Shown here piece by piece: positions 51,836 to 62,514 of a stretch of 64,000 nt of DNA. The position numbers and the translations under genes are program-made. Location of the stretch: assembly GCA_951640165.1 (NCBI GenBank), contig OX621263.1, positions 7,322,001-7,386,000 of the forward strand, given 5' to 3'. The stretch's first letter is position 1, and every line of letters begins with the position of its first letter. The notes beneath the pieces were generated by a model. It saw only the letters and a program-made list of their open reading frames with translations, did no database searches and was not told the origin of the DNA. This DNA comes from Pseudoips prasinana (lineage: Eukaryota > Arthropoda > Insecta > Lepidoptera > Nolidae).

Positions 51836-52405
51836 CTAAACCTCCGATCTTATATTATATATCTTTTTTTGTTCACTATTCTTTTTAACTAGTATATTGC
51901 CATTCTGGACCCAAATATATTGATAACCTTTTGGTTTTAGTTTATTTCTCACCGTCCACAACAGTTGGCGCTTGCATTTTGGTAAAGCTTCGTTTATAAA
52001 TATTTGGTTATTATTGCCATTACGATATATATTATTATTATTTATCTTTTTGTCTTTCTTCGCCATCATCTAGCTTTTACGTATACTTTTAGATCGAAGT
52101 GAAACTACCACGACTTTAGGTTTTGGGTCGTTCGGTTTTTGTTGTCCTACCCTCTGCGTCTTCGATGTCATCCGGACTTAGGTTGAATAATGCAGCTATG
52201 TCTTGGACAACCGATTGGAGGTTTTCATTAGTATGCTCTTCTAATCCATGTATTTCTATTTCTTTTTCCTTGTCTCTCAACTCTAATTCCTGTACTCTTT
52301 CTTCCAGGGCCTTGTTGTATTTTTCCAAATATATGTTTTTCTGTTCCAGTGCCTTAATCTTCTTTTGGGATTCTTCCTTATATAGTGTATTCCTTGTATA
52401 GTGTA
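51836..52405 (-). pseudogene. LINE ORF1 remnant: coiled coil and FP-like C-terminus
   Basis: From the 5' truncation at ~52405: a coiled coil (EESQKKIKALEQKNIYLEKY, KALEERVQELELRDKEKEIE), an acidic stretch (LSPDDIEDAE), then after a +1 shift near 52122 a PKPKVVVVSLRSKSIRKS segment, a stop, and the C-terminal domain 52069-51836 (FINEALPKCKRQLLWTVRNK, YIWVQNGNILVKKNSEQKK). The last resembles the baculovirus FP-protein C-terminal domain common in ORF1 of arthropod CR1/Rex1-like LINEs. Binds RNA in intact relatives. Broken here by one frameshift, one stop and loss of the N-terminus. Confidence 0.75.
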
Positions 52406-52638
52406 AATCGTAACTTCTAAAATAAGAGATTGATAAAACTAAAAAAAATATAATTATAATGTACATTACCATGTAAAATTCCACCGAAAATTGGTTTGAA
52501 CGAGATCTAGTTACTAGTTTTTTTTAATAGGTACGTCATAAATCGTAAACCGCAATTTACCTTTCATTAAATCAACTGAAAAACTTGCTGCTACGGAACC
52601 CTTCATGGACGAGTCCGACTCGCACTTGGCCGGTTTTT
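52406..52638 (+). repeat. Repeat G1, right half of the interrupted copy
   Basis: gtaacttctaaaataagag through gaacgagatctagttac to gagtccgactcgcacttgg, the exact continuation of 48213-48559. The LINE lies between the halves. Confidence 0.8.
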
Positions 52639-52679
52639 GTTCTTGTTTTGTTTTGAAAGACAACGCCCGCAGGTCGTGG

Positions 52680-52922
52680 GTGGATTCCCACCGGTTAAAT
52701 CGCCGAACATCGGAATAGTGATCGGCATTCAAATAAATAAAGGTAAAAATGACTTAATCAATCGTTAGATCAGCTTCGACGTTTAAAAACGATTCCGGAC
52801 GATTTTATGACGTCACATGTGCTCATGGAAGCCGATTAAACGATTAATCAAATCATTTTTAACCGTTATTTAATTGAAAGCCGATCACTATCCCGATGTT
52901 CGGTGACGTAGCCGGTAGCCCC
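52680..52922. mobile_element. Foldback MITE (ctaccggctaag family), copy 3
   Basis: Left arm accggttaaatcgccgaaca, right arm tgttcggtgacgtagccggt. Flanked by SINE-C pieces with the same junctions as copy 2 (ggattcccacc on the left, ccctggacagatattt on the right). Confidence 0.75.
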
Positions 52923-52944
52923 CTGGACAGATATTTATGTGTAT

Positions 52945-53012
52945 GAACGATCGTTTGTAAAGTACCCTCGAAAAAGAGATTCATTCCCTAGTGCGGTCGT
53001 TGTCTTTCAAAA
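52945..53012 (+). repeat. SINE-B 3' fragment
   Basis: cgtttgtaaagtaccctcg to gcggtcgttgtctttcaaa, the end of SINE-B. Confidence 0.6.
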
Positions 53013-53612
53013 CAAAACAAGAACAATCGAAACTTGTTTTTGAAATCCTCTCTTTGTCTATTGTGTAAAGCAAAAGCCTTCTATATCACTGGCTCCGTTA
53101 TCATTCGCATAACAACACATTATTTATTCAAAGATGGCGTCAGAACAAACAAAATTTCTCAATTAAAGTAAATAATTTATTCAGAGCTCTGATTGCGTGA
53201 ATTAGTGGCACTTGTCAACGTTGACAGGTGACATTTGACAATGACATCAAAAGGATTAGAACTGTGTTTATTGCTTGAAAAAGAAATCACAGAGGAAATG
53301 TCACGGGCATGAACCTAAAGGTCGAGGGGAGAATTTACTAGAGAAATTCTATGAATAAAATCGGAGATATATACAAAATGAAAGAATGACATTGGATATA
53401 AAAAAAATGGTAAAGAGCTTTATGGCTAATTAGGCAATACACAAAAGAATTTCTACCATCAGTGAACAAACGCCTATCGCGTAATCTATTACACCTGAAC
53501 AGGAAGGATCTACGCATGGTGATAGGCTCAATTAGCGAACAAACACCTCTTCAAGATTGAAATTTGATTGGAATTGGAATTGCATTAAAAAAATTAAACA
53601 ATTATTAAGTTA
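53013..53612. other. No gene seen
   Basis: No coding frame. 53205-53250 is dense in tgaca/tgtca motifs (cttgtcaacgttgacaggtg), which may be chance. Confidence 0.4.
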
Positions 53613-53927
53613 TACAACATGTAACGTAATTAACGCACACCCTCAGACACACCAATTAGAATATTATTTTGTAATCATAATACATACACTAATTTTTTTA
53701 TTTTACATATATGTGCATTGTTATTTACTAAATTAGTTACTTGAAATAAAGTTTATTTTTCTATATTTTGTATGGAATGATAGAATTTGTTAAAATCTAA
53801 TAAAACTGCGATTTTAACAGTCTTTTTACTTTGACTTACGGTCCATTTTAATTTGTTTTGCCTGTACAGGGTTAATATGACAATAATTTCAAGTATTATT
53901 TATTTTTGGAATAAAAATTACCTATAT

Positions 53928-53967
<40 letters not shown>

Positions 53968-54028
53968 TCAGTAAACGATTTTGAACAAACTATTTTCAGG
54001 ATGTGCGTTAATTAATTTACATGTTGTA
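53613..54028. mobile_element. TA-flanked TIR MITE, copy 2
   Basis: Starts tacaacatgtaacgtaatta and ends aatttacatgttgta with TA at 53611-53612 and 54029-54030. Collinear with 28388-28766; longer because of a (TA)n microsatellite. Confidence 0.85.
53932..53963. repeat. (TA)n microsatellite inside the MITE
   Basis: About 15 TA units, absent from the copy at 28388-28766. Confidence 0.9.
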
Positions 54029-54030
54029 TA

Positions 54031-54408
54031 CGATGTCTATAAAATATCTGCTACCGTATTTTATGGACATTGTAGTATTATTATTTGACATCGATTATAT
54101 TTACTTTGAAATTGTTAACTAATAAATTATTACTACTATAATTGAATGTATTATATTACGAATTTGATATTATTGGGATTGTTTTAGCTTTGAAAAATAT
54201 TGTTATGTTACGACAAATTGGTGTTCATTATTTTTAGTAAATTTACATAAGAATATTTAACTAAACATGACATTTATTACTTGCAGGAAATGTTAAATTG
54301 TGTACAACCTGTGTTTTGAGAACTATTTATTTATATATTTTTTACAATATATTATTTTCACCAAATTTTACACAGTAAATATACTTTGAATTTAATTTTG
54401 GCGTCACA
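54031..54408. other. No gene seen
   Basis: AT-rich. It may be the 5' flank of the LINE fragment that follows. Confidence 0.35.
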
Positions 54409-54618
54409 GACAGCCTTCTGTGCAGAGGGAGCATCGAAAATGAAGAAACACCAGGACATGTACTGCTACACTGCAGGGGTGTCGCCAGCCAACGGGCAAA
54501 GTTCCTAAATGATCCGAAGACACTGCACGAAGCCCACAAGCCAGGCTTTAGTGGTCTCCTTGATTGGATGGAACTGAAATGGTTAGCCAAACCAGTTCAC
54601 GCACAATGGCCCAATTAG
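54409..54618 (+). pseudogene. LINE ORF2 C-terminal tail with ETP-HVL-C motif
   Basis: 69 codons to TAG at 54618: LLCRGSIENEETPGHVLLHC then a basic, tryptophan-containing end (FSGLLDWMELKWLAKPV). The C...ETP.HVL..C pattern is typical of the tail after RNase H in I/R1/Jockey-type LINEs. The rest of ORF2 is missing. Confidence 0.65.
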
Positions 54619-54676
54619 GAGACGAAGTGCGGAAACTGCTGACACACCCTGCACACACACTTTTTGATTAATTGAA

Positions 54677-54912
54677 GTTATACTTCTTTTGGCGCGATGG
54701 AGAAAAATGATGAGAGTGAATTTTTACGATGCGCGCGCACACCGACACCAAAAAATTTAACAGCATGAAGTTAGTTCTAGGTGGTATGAAAATGTATGAG
54801 AGTGAATTTTTACGATGCGCGCGCATCGTAAAAATAACAGCATGACGTTAGTTCTAGGTGGTATGAAAATTGATAACTATGTTCAAGTTGTATATTAAGA
54901 AGTATAACTTCT
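54677..54912. mobile_element. Small foldback element with internal duplication
   Basis: Ends gaagttatacttctt and aagaagtataacttc are inverted. Inside, atgagagtgaatttttacga and gttctaggtggtatgaaaat each occur twice in tandem; the second unit holds a palindrome tacgatgcgcgcgcatcgta. Confidence 0.65.
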
Positions 54913-54996
54913 AACGCGTGTACATAAGTACACACAAGTATTTTTGTTTTTTAATATATTGTGTTTTACAATTATTATTCTTTTTCATTAAATGTA

Positions 54997-55115
54997 TACA
55001 CGACTACATATCAATACATTTTCAGTATAATCAGACCCCGCGTTGTATAGTATTTCCATACAATGAGAGGTCAGCTTATATTGGAAATGCATAGCTTGAT
55101 ATGTAGCCGTGTGTA
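54997..55115. mobile_element. Short TIR foldback
   Basis: tacacgactacatatcaa at the left and tgatatgtagccgtgtgta at the right; ~119 bp with further weaker pairing inside. No coding capacity. Confidence 0.65.
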
Positions 55116-55265
55116 AAATCAAATGAAATAGAAGTAACTAATCGGAATAAAGTGTAACAATCACTCACAGCTTAGGTAAACTCAGCATGCGCACAAAATG
55201 TTGTCGTAACTTACTAACTAAAAGTTTAAATAAAAAGACTATATTAAACTTAAACTTAATAAATT

Positions 55266-55512
55266 CACCGTAGCCTAGTTGGTAGTGCTCCTGCTTACGA
55301 ATCTGATGGTCCTGGGTTCGAATCCCGGTAAGTGCAAATATTTGTGTGATGAGCACGAATATTTGTTTCTGAGTCACGGCTGTTTTCTATATAGATAAGT
55401 ATTTATCTATCTATATAAGTATGTATATCGTCGCCTGGTACCTATAGTACAAGTTTTGCTTACTTTGGGGCTAGGATGATCTGTGTGACATTGTCCCTAG
55501 ATATTATTATAA
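55266..55512 (+). repeat. SINE-A, full length
   Basis: caccgtagcctagttggtag, B box GGTTCGAATCC, end tgtgtgacattgtccctag. Confidence 0.85.
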
Positions 55513-55984
55513 TTAAATTACTTGAGCTAAAACAAATTAAGCGAAATTAAAGTAAGTATGTAATACCAGAGTGGGTAATATGAATTAAAATTCAACACAC
55601 GACTGTCCAAATTTCACCAAGAATGTGATAGAGCGGAATAGAGTCCTACTAATAGACTACAGCCGTAGGACTTAAAAAAAAAAATTCTTACGAATTTAAT
55701 GAAAATATTACTATTACTAATTACAATTAGAGTGTATGCTAGTGTTCGATGCTTGAACAGAAGTAATCTATAATTATAAATTTTATTAAAACATTAATAT
55801 TATAAAATGCTGAGTCGGGTGTCGTCACGGTGGCGCTGGGTTGGGGGTGCTGACGTTGCGGCGCGTGTAACCTCTGGCCGCTATGAAGGCTGCTGACAGT
55901 GCGGCACGTGTAAGCGTGGTGCAATTCAATTAGATGCAATTTTTATATATGGGTACTAAAGGATATGTATATGTAACTTGGATG
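55513..55984. other. No gene seen
   Basis: No recognised repeat. A GC-rich patch at 55810-55915 has no sustained frame. Confidence 0.4.
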
Positions 55985-56140
55985 TATAGTTGAATGGGTG
56001 TTTGTTACTATTTCACGCAACAACTACCGAACGGGTTTTGTTGAAACTTTGTAATCACCTAGCTTATATATCCGAATTTTATAAAACATAGGCTATAATT
56101 TATGAAGTTTAATGCGAATCAAATCGCGGGGCACAGTTAG
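55985..56140 (+). repeat. HelB-like 3' region
   Basis: gtttgttactatttcacgca through ggctataatttatgaagttt to tcgcggggcacagttag; the terminal CTAG is mutated to TTAG. Confidence 0.55.
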
Positions 56141-56404
56141 TAGATATTATGATGGTTCTATTCCCTCGTTGTTAACGAACTAGAACTTAAAAGAGATCAG
56201 CACTACAGAAATGTAGTACTAGTTGAGATAGGGCCATTTCTCATACCAGTACGGATAAAATTAAAAATATTTAAAATGTATACCACAATTGAATCGATTT
56301 TCTGTATTTGTTATGAGAATAAAATTATTTCTTTCTATCTAAAAAAATGTAAAATGTTTTATCAATTTCGTTTATGGCTGAAATTAAAATTATAATTGAC
56401 TTTT
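56141..56404. other. No gene seen
   Basis: No repeat or frame recognised. A tail-like aataaaattatttctttc lies at ~56318. Confidence 0.35.
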
Positions 56405-56540
56405 ACTTACCCTCCCGAACGACGTGTTTCCAGACTCATATAACATGGGTTTATTCAAGGCTAGAGTGAACAGGCGTCTTGTGGGTACGCGCGGTCCACC
56501 TTCGACCACATCTTCACTTAACCCATACAGCATAAAAAAA
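56405..56540 (+). pseudogene. LINE ORF2 C-terminus, fragment
   Basis: LTLPNDVFPDSYNMGLFKAR then VNRRLVGTRGPPSTTSSLNP; the same protein end as 16190-16560 without the RTE insertion. Followed by an A-rich tail. Confidence 0.65.
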
Positions 56541-56805
56541 CAATCAAAAACAAAAAGGAACATTCCTATTAAAATAAATAATTGTTAAGATTGACATTGA
56601 GTACGTTGCCATTTCACAATTATTTACGCAAATAGATAACATCTCGAGAAAAATGCTCGCTACGTTTCGAGTGGGTTCTTTGATAATGCTAAGCTGTTCT
56701 AAACTTGTTGATTGCAGACTGATAAAAGAACCTTGCCTTTAAGTGCCGTTAGCTAAGATATAAATACATACACTTGAATTGTTAAAATGAGGGTAAACTA
56801 TAATA

Positions 56806-57042
56806 TCCTGGGATATTATTCACACACACGGCCATCTGATCCCAAACTAAGCAGAGCTTGTACTATGGAAACGAGATAACTGATATACTGCATATACTAC
56901 TTCCCTTTCCTATAGATAATTACACCCAGATTCAGGATAAACAGGCATGTTCATGCACACAAATATCTGTCTAGGGCGGGAATCGAACCCACGAGCTGCG
57001 GCGTGAAAAGCAAGCATTTGCCAACCACCCCAAAAGCCAGGT
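56806..57042 (-). repeat. SINE-C, minus copy
   Basis: tatcctgggatattattcac at the tail, tctgtctagggcgggaatcg and aagcatttgccaaccacc at the head. A second tail only follows at 57052-57160. Confidence 0.75.
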
Positions 57043-57051
57043 AAATCATAA

Positions 57052-57160
57052 TAATATCTTGGGACATTATTCTCAGATGGCCATCTGACCATTAACTAAG
57101 CAGAGCTTGTACTATGGAAACCAGATAACTGGTATACTGCATATACTAGTTTTCTTTTGT
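57052..57160 (-). repeat. SINE-C tail fragment
   Basis: atcttgggacattattctca and agagcttgtactatggaaac. Confidence 0.6.
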
Positions 57161-57607
57161 GAATAATAATAATAAGTTTATTTTACATTTAGAAATACAT
57201 AAAGATTCTCTTATTCTTAATAAAATAATACTACTAAATGAAATAATAATACCTACATACTTATATAGATAATTACACCCAAACTCAGGACAAACTAATT
57301 ATTAATTTTAAGAATAAGTTTTAAGAAATATGTTACGTAACTTTAATGATTTAGGCTCAAGATTTCTGCAAATTGTTTTATTATATTATTCGTTTGTAGT
57401 CTAAATTATATCTAAATAAACGCGATCGATTACTTCGGAAAATTTATTCTTGTATGAACTTAATCTAATATGTATTTAGAAGCTGCATAATATTCACTGA
57501 TGGTACAGAATATAGATACAAACAAAAGATTAATATCGTCAACTCTCATTACAACGAAATAAAGTGCAATTATATCTAAGTTAGAGAGTACATATTAATA
57601 TATATTA
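57161..57607. other. No gene; diverged repeat with 58160-58250
   Basis: 57425-57505 (gatcgattacttcggaaaat, cataatattcactgatgg) resembles 58165-58247 in the same orientation. No coding frame. Confidence 0.4.
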
Positions 57608-57943
57608 CTAGCTGTGCCCCGCGGTTTTACCCGCGTTAAACATTATAAATTATAACCTATTAGTTGTGCCCCGCGGTTTTACTCGCGTTAAACTTTATCT
57701 ACATAACAAATTTTATTAAAATCGCTCCAGCCAATTAGACGTGAAGAAGTAATAAACATACACACTCACACACCTCACAAACTTTCGCCTTTATAATATT
57801 AGTATGTTGTGCTAATCCAGGGTGTCAGCTAACTCCATACCTAATTTTATTAAAATCGCTCAAGCCGTTTAGACGTGACGAAGTAACAAACATACACACT
57901 CACACAGTCACAAACTTTCGCCTTTATAATATTAACGTGATTA
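57608..57943 (-). mobile_element. HelB Helitrons, tandem ends
   Basis: Minus strand. A CTAG end at 57611-57608 and a second damaged end (aactaat) at ~57658; two HelB-like starts, near 57806 and 57937 (taatattataaaggcg). The blocks tttgttacttcgtcacgtct and gcgattttaataaaatt occur twice. Confidence 0.65.
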
Positions 57944-58407
57944 TAGCGAATTACTACAACGATAATTTATATCACTAACTAAATATTGCTAGATCGCGCT
58001 GTTTATCTCTCTCGATCCGTAAAATAGTGCTGATACGCTGTCGTGCCTATGTATTTGTAACGTGGCTTTGAGAGTGTCGAGTGCGCCAGGCTCGTTGTAC
58101 AAAGTTGTATAAAGTTACGAAAAATATTAATATTTCCTTTTGGCTAAAATAACACCCCAACCAACACGGTCGATTACTTCGGAGAAAGCTTCCTTTATAT
58201 GAAACATAGTATGTAATTAGAGGGAGGATAATATTCTGTTTCAGTGACGGGGGAATTAATTGCTCTTGTGTACAATATTTACCTCGTTCATGTAGGTACT
58301 GGTTGCGGGTTACAAGTCGCTGCATTAAAGGATAAATTTCTCTCTCCGAACTTTATAAAGGAATTAAAATATCATATCTACCCGAAATCGTTATAATAAT
58401 AATATAT
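57944..58407. other. No gene seen
   Basis: No significant frame; includes 58165-58247, the diverged partner of 57425-57505. Confidence 0.35.
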
Positions 58408-58645
58408 AGGGACAATGTCACACAGATCATCCTAGCCCCAAACTAAACCAAGCTTGTACAATGGGTACCAGGCGACGATATACATACTTATATAGAAAGA
58501 TAAATACTTAAATACATAGAAAACATCCATGACTCAGAAACAAATATTCGTGCTCATCACACAAATATTTACACTTACCGGGATTCGAACCCAGGACCAC
58601 CAGCTTCGTAGGCAGGAGCACTACCAACTAGGCTACGGTGACCGT
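58408..58645 (-). repeat. SINE-A, minus copy
   Basis: gggacaatgtcacacagatc to ctacggtgaccgt with intact A and B boxes on the minus strand. Confidence 0.85.
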
Positions 58646-58654
58646 AATATAATA

Positions 58655-58745
58655 TAATATGATATCCTGGGACATTATTGACACACGGCCATATAATTCC
58701 AAACCAAGCAGAGCTTGTACTATGGAAACCAGATAACTGATGAAT
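58655..58745 (-). repeat. SINE-C tail fragment
   Basis: tatcctgggacattattgac to tggaaaccagataactgat. Confidence 0.6.
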
Positions 58746-58782
58746 AAATACTAATACATATTGACATAAAAAACAATACACA

Positions 58783-58960
58783 AAGACGGGCCTTTTGTCG
58801 TGATTGGCAATTGCTTTTATCTATATAAGTATGTATTTACAAAAGAAAAGTAGTATATGTACCTAGTATTATATCAGTTATCTAGTTTCCATAGTACAAG
58901 CTCTGCTTAGTTTTGGATCAGACGGCCGTATTTAAATAATGTCCCAGGATAATATTATTA
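58783..58960 (+). repeat. SINE-C, internally deleted
   Basis: Head acgggccttttgtcgtgatt is joined to the tail (ctatataagtatgtatttac to ggataatattatt); B box and body are missing. Confidence 0.65.
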
Positions 58961-58964
58961 TTAT

Positions 58965-59092
58965 ATTGATAATTACACCCAGACTCAAGACAAACAGACA
59001 TGTTCGTGCACACAAATATCTGTCCTGGGTGGGAATCGAACCCACGACCTGCGGCTTGCAAGGCAAGCATTTAACTACCACGCCACAGGTCC
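58965..59092 (-). repeat. SINE-C head, minus
   Basis: gataattacacccagactca through ctgggtgggaatcgaaccc to cacgccacaggtccgtc. Confidence 0.7.
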
Positions 59093-59199
59093 GTCAAAGT
59101 TAATAAAAAGATACGGTGCAGCTGTGTGGTAACGTCATTAAAGTCATCATGAGGGGATGTCTACCCAGGGAACGAATAGCATTGTAAGATGTATACTAG

Positions 59200-60050
59200 C
59201 CAAATTTTCCATAATAAAATAAAAAATTCCATACCAAACACTACTAACGCTATATAATTCTCTGGCTGAATCAATAATATCCTATGGCTTTTCAAGCTAT
59301 GGGAGAACATTTAAGACCCATCTTGACAAAATTTATACCCTACAACTACGTATATTGAAAACAATAGTCCCGTATAACATTAAAATAAAATTTGAAAATA
59401 ATTACCATAATATATTTAAATTCTGTAAAATTATACCCATACATGAAAAAATTAAACTAACACTATTAAAAGAAGAATTTTTTAACGAAAATCTTAAAAT
59501 AAAAAAAATCTTGCAAAAACATGAAATGATAACTCGTAGTGTAACACATGGCAAACTGTTAGTACCAAAATATAAAAATTTACACGGAAAAAGAACGCTT
59601 AAATACATTATACCTAATCTTATAAACAATCTACCTGCATCACTACGTGACCAATTAACACGTAGAAACATAAAAGCCAAATTAAAACAACATTTTCTAC
59701 AATAACGAAATTTACTAAAACATATTCAAAACACAAGACACAATTAAGGAACAACCTGTACTAAAACTATGTCCCCTCCACGCAACATCTAGAGATAAGC
59801 GGCCGGCCGGCCCGTTCATCGAGGCGCTCACACTTGCCAACGCAATTTATTTTACTTTACTGTGTAATGTATTTTACTGTATAATGTGGGTATATTGAAT
59901 TTGTGTGTTATCGTAATAACAAAACTGGTTACCTATAAAGAATCGATGACTCTGATGCACGGACAAACTCTAATGAGTTTATGATTGCATAAAATATTAT
60001 GTAATTAGTTTAAGTTCTCTTTATATAAATAAATAAATATAATATAAAAA
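59200..60050 (+). pseudogene. LINE ORF2 C-terminus plus 3' UTR
   Basis: From ~59258: NSLAESIISYGFSSYGRTFK, LDKIYTLQLRILKTIVPYN, then MITRSVTHGKLLVPKY and TLKYIIPNLINNLPASLRD to a stop at ~59705. The order matches the C-terminus of the LINE at 48760-50743 (LINYGLIVYGRTF, FMVPNIFNKM). The 3' UTR runs to an A-rich end near 60050. RT absent; 5'-truncated. Confidence 0.75.
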
Positions 60051-60064
60051 AAACCAAGTACTAT

Positions 60065-60425
60065 CTCATTTACCACGGGGAGTGTTCAGAGGAATTGTTC
60101 GAGCTTATACCTGCCGCCACGTTCCGCCACAGACCCTCTCGCCAAAAGTGGAAATTTCATCCTTATCACCTGGATGAATGGTCATCTACCACTGTGCGTT
60201 TCACAAGAAACTTTTTGCCGCGCACTACCGCTCTGTGGAATCAATTAGCTGCGGAGGTATTTCCGATCCGGTACGACATGGCAACCTTCAAGAAGCGAGC
60301 CTATTCTTTTCTTAAAGGCCGGCAACGCTCTTGCAGTTCCTCAGGTGTTGCGAGTGTCCATGGGCGGCGGTGATCACTTACCATCAGGTGACCCACTTGC
60401 TCGTTTGCCATCCTATTATATAAAA
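60065..60425 (+). pseudogene. LINE ORF2 C-terminus with 3' end
   Basis: A 92-codon frame at 60095-60373 contains [20 protein letters not shown] and [20 protein letters not shown], the typical Jockey/CR1-group ORF2 end, followed by the ggcggcggtgatcacttacc 3' block and an AT-rich tail. Reference copy for the fragments at 8455, 15929 and 19488. Confidence 0.75.
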
Positions 60426-60562
60426 ACAAAAACTATCACCCTGATACTGCTATCATATCCACCCACTTTATGGAGACGAAACACCACAATCTTGTGAGAG
60501 TCTGCAGGAGGCTGCTGTATGCCGAGCGATATACAGGCTGGCCGAAGAGTTGACGTTCAAAT

Positions 60563-61147
60563 TAGGGTTCCGTAGCCAAAAAACGGAATCCTTATAGATA
60601 CGTCATGTCTGCCTGTCTGTCCGTCCGTATGTCACAGCCACTTTTTTCCGAAACTTTAAGAGCTGTGCTGTTGAATCGTGGCACGTAGATGTATTCTGTG
60701 AACCGCATTAAGATTTTCATACAAAAATAGAAAAATAACAATAATTTTAGGGGTTCCTCATACATGGAACTAATACTCAAAGATTTTTTTCATCGTACCC
60801 ATTCATGTGGGGTATCTATGGATAGGTCTTCAAAAATTATATTGAAGTTTCTTATATAATTTATTTTTTCTAAACTGAATAGTTTGCACGAGAGACACTT
60901 CCAAAGTGACATATTGACCCCCCTGTAACTTCTAAAATAAGTGAATGATAAAACTAAAAAAAATATATGATGTACATTACCATGCAAACTGCCGCGGAAA
61001 ATTGGTTTGAACGAGATCCAGTAAGTAATTAGTTTTCAATGAGTCATAAACCGTAAACCGCAATTTACCTTTCATTTAATCAACTGAAATACTTGCTGCT
61101 ACGGAACCCTTCATGGGCGAGCCCAATCGCACTTGGCCGGTTTTTTT
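60563..61147 (+). repeat. Repeat G1, fullest copy
   Basis: agggttccgtagccaaaa to tcgcacttggccggttttt, with all blocks: (ctgt)n, gagctgtgctgttgaa, catttcatgtggggtatcta-type and tgaacgagatcc. Confidence 0.75.
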
Positions 61148-61154
61148 ATAATAA

Positions 61155-61420
61155 TAATAATAAATATTTATTTCAGACCAAAAGTCCATACAACAAGGTT
61201 TACACAAAATATGAATGAAATAGAATAAGGCACTATCTAATTTGAGCGCGAATATACGCTTTTAGGATATTGGAATCCTGTTTATCTGCAATGACTTTTA
61301 GGATGCTGTTAGAGCTGCCTCGTATCCTGGTTATCATTGACGTCAGTCTCTTGCGTATGATGGCATGAAATCCATCTATTCTTGCTTCAGCAAACATACT
61401 TTGGAGATTTATGAGTGGTG
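61155..61420 (-). pseudogene. CR1/L2-like LINE C-terminus
   Basis: Minus strand: LQSMFAEARIDGFHAIIRKR, SSNSILKVIADKQDSN and a stop at 61233-61235, then a short UTR with aataaatatttatt repeats. Corresponds to the end of the LINE at 17413 (MFAQARTDDFYAIIRKK, NSILKIIAENH). Confidence 0.7.
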
Positions 61421-61864
61421 AGCTCGAACCCTAATTTTGAACTTCGAATAAATTCTAAGTCAGTTCTGCAATGATTAGATAAACCATACTTTTTAGGGTG
61501 TTAGGTATATTAAAAACAGGGAAATAACCTTCAACCGATTCAAACATGAACTCCTCATTTATCTCATAATATAATCTTATACAAAATGGGCCTCGAGATA
61601 AAATCTTGACTGCGCTATAAGGTTAAGTAGTTTAAATAATTACACCTTGCTTTTACCGAGTTGTTAACCTTTTAGGGTGATACATTACTTGGAGTAACTT
61701 GGTACAAGGGAAATATTATAGGGCGGTTCATTAGAGTCATAGAATATGTACACATAATATTCACCAAAAGTGTATAATATATATAAAAGTGTATATTGAA
61801 ATTGTTTGAAAATAAGAAAAATATAATGTCATTTATTCGACAAACAAATAGAAAAACATGGTAA
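61421..61864. other. No gene seen
   Basis: AT-rich, no frame or recognised repeat. Confidence 0.4.
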
Positions 61865-61869
61865 AATTA

Positions 61870-61970
61870 GGCTCACCACCCAGAGATTTGTCCTGGGTGG
61901 AGAGCGAACCCACGACTTAATCTGGCTTAGGAGTCAGGATCTCTCCACTAGGCCAACCGCCACCCACCTC
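61870..61970 (-). repeat. SINE-E head, minus
   Basis: tgtcctgggtggagagcgaa to ctccactaggccaaccgcc; the reverse strand has A- and B-box-like sequence. Confidence 0.6.
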
Positions 61971-62120
61971 CAACATATCAGAGTTGTCCAAGCCGCCCAG
62001 TAAGCCAGTATGCTGACATCTGGCTTAATGAATTTGTCTAATAAATACAAACAGAAACAAAAGATTGCGCTCTGAAGCATGGAGACGCTCATTTTGGTGG
62101 TAACCTATCTATAATAATCA

Positions 62121-62485
62121 CAATGTCCTCCTAGCCGAATTTCGGGCACGGCTGCCAGCACAGAATAAATAGTACTGCCGCCAGTCTCAATTGAGAAATA
62201 TTATAGTCCACAGTGTGTGTTTGCGAACACAGGAGCACTTTCTATTCCATCACTCTCATGATCCGATGGGACGCCTAGCGACACGACCGGAAAGAGGGCA
62301 GGCACAGGATCGACGGCTTTACATGCTCACCGAGGCACGGGGTATTATACCGCCAACTCCCAGACTTCGGGCTGATGCTGAGAAATTTTTCTTTGTACAG
62401 AAACGTCCAAAATCACTTTTGGCCCGACCCGGGATGTGAACCCAGGGCCTCGTTCTCTGCGGGTGAACACGCTGCCGCTATACAT
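62121..62485 (-). repeat. SINE-D, minus copy
   Basis: caatgtcctcctagccg at the left, tgatccgatgggacgcctag in the middle, head at the right. A ~20-bp insertion lies near 62160. Confidence 0.8.
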
Positions 62486-62514
62486 CTATAGACAGACCAC
62501 GTGCCTAAATAAAT

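Noticed and set aside
52116..52484. N-terminal membrane-like segment of the coiled-coil ORF
   Set aside because: Codons above ~52405 come from the G1 repeat; the hydrophobic stretch is an accident of the junction.
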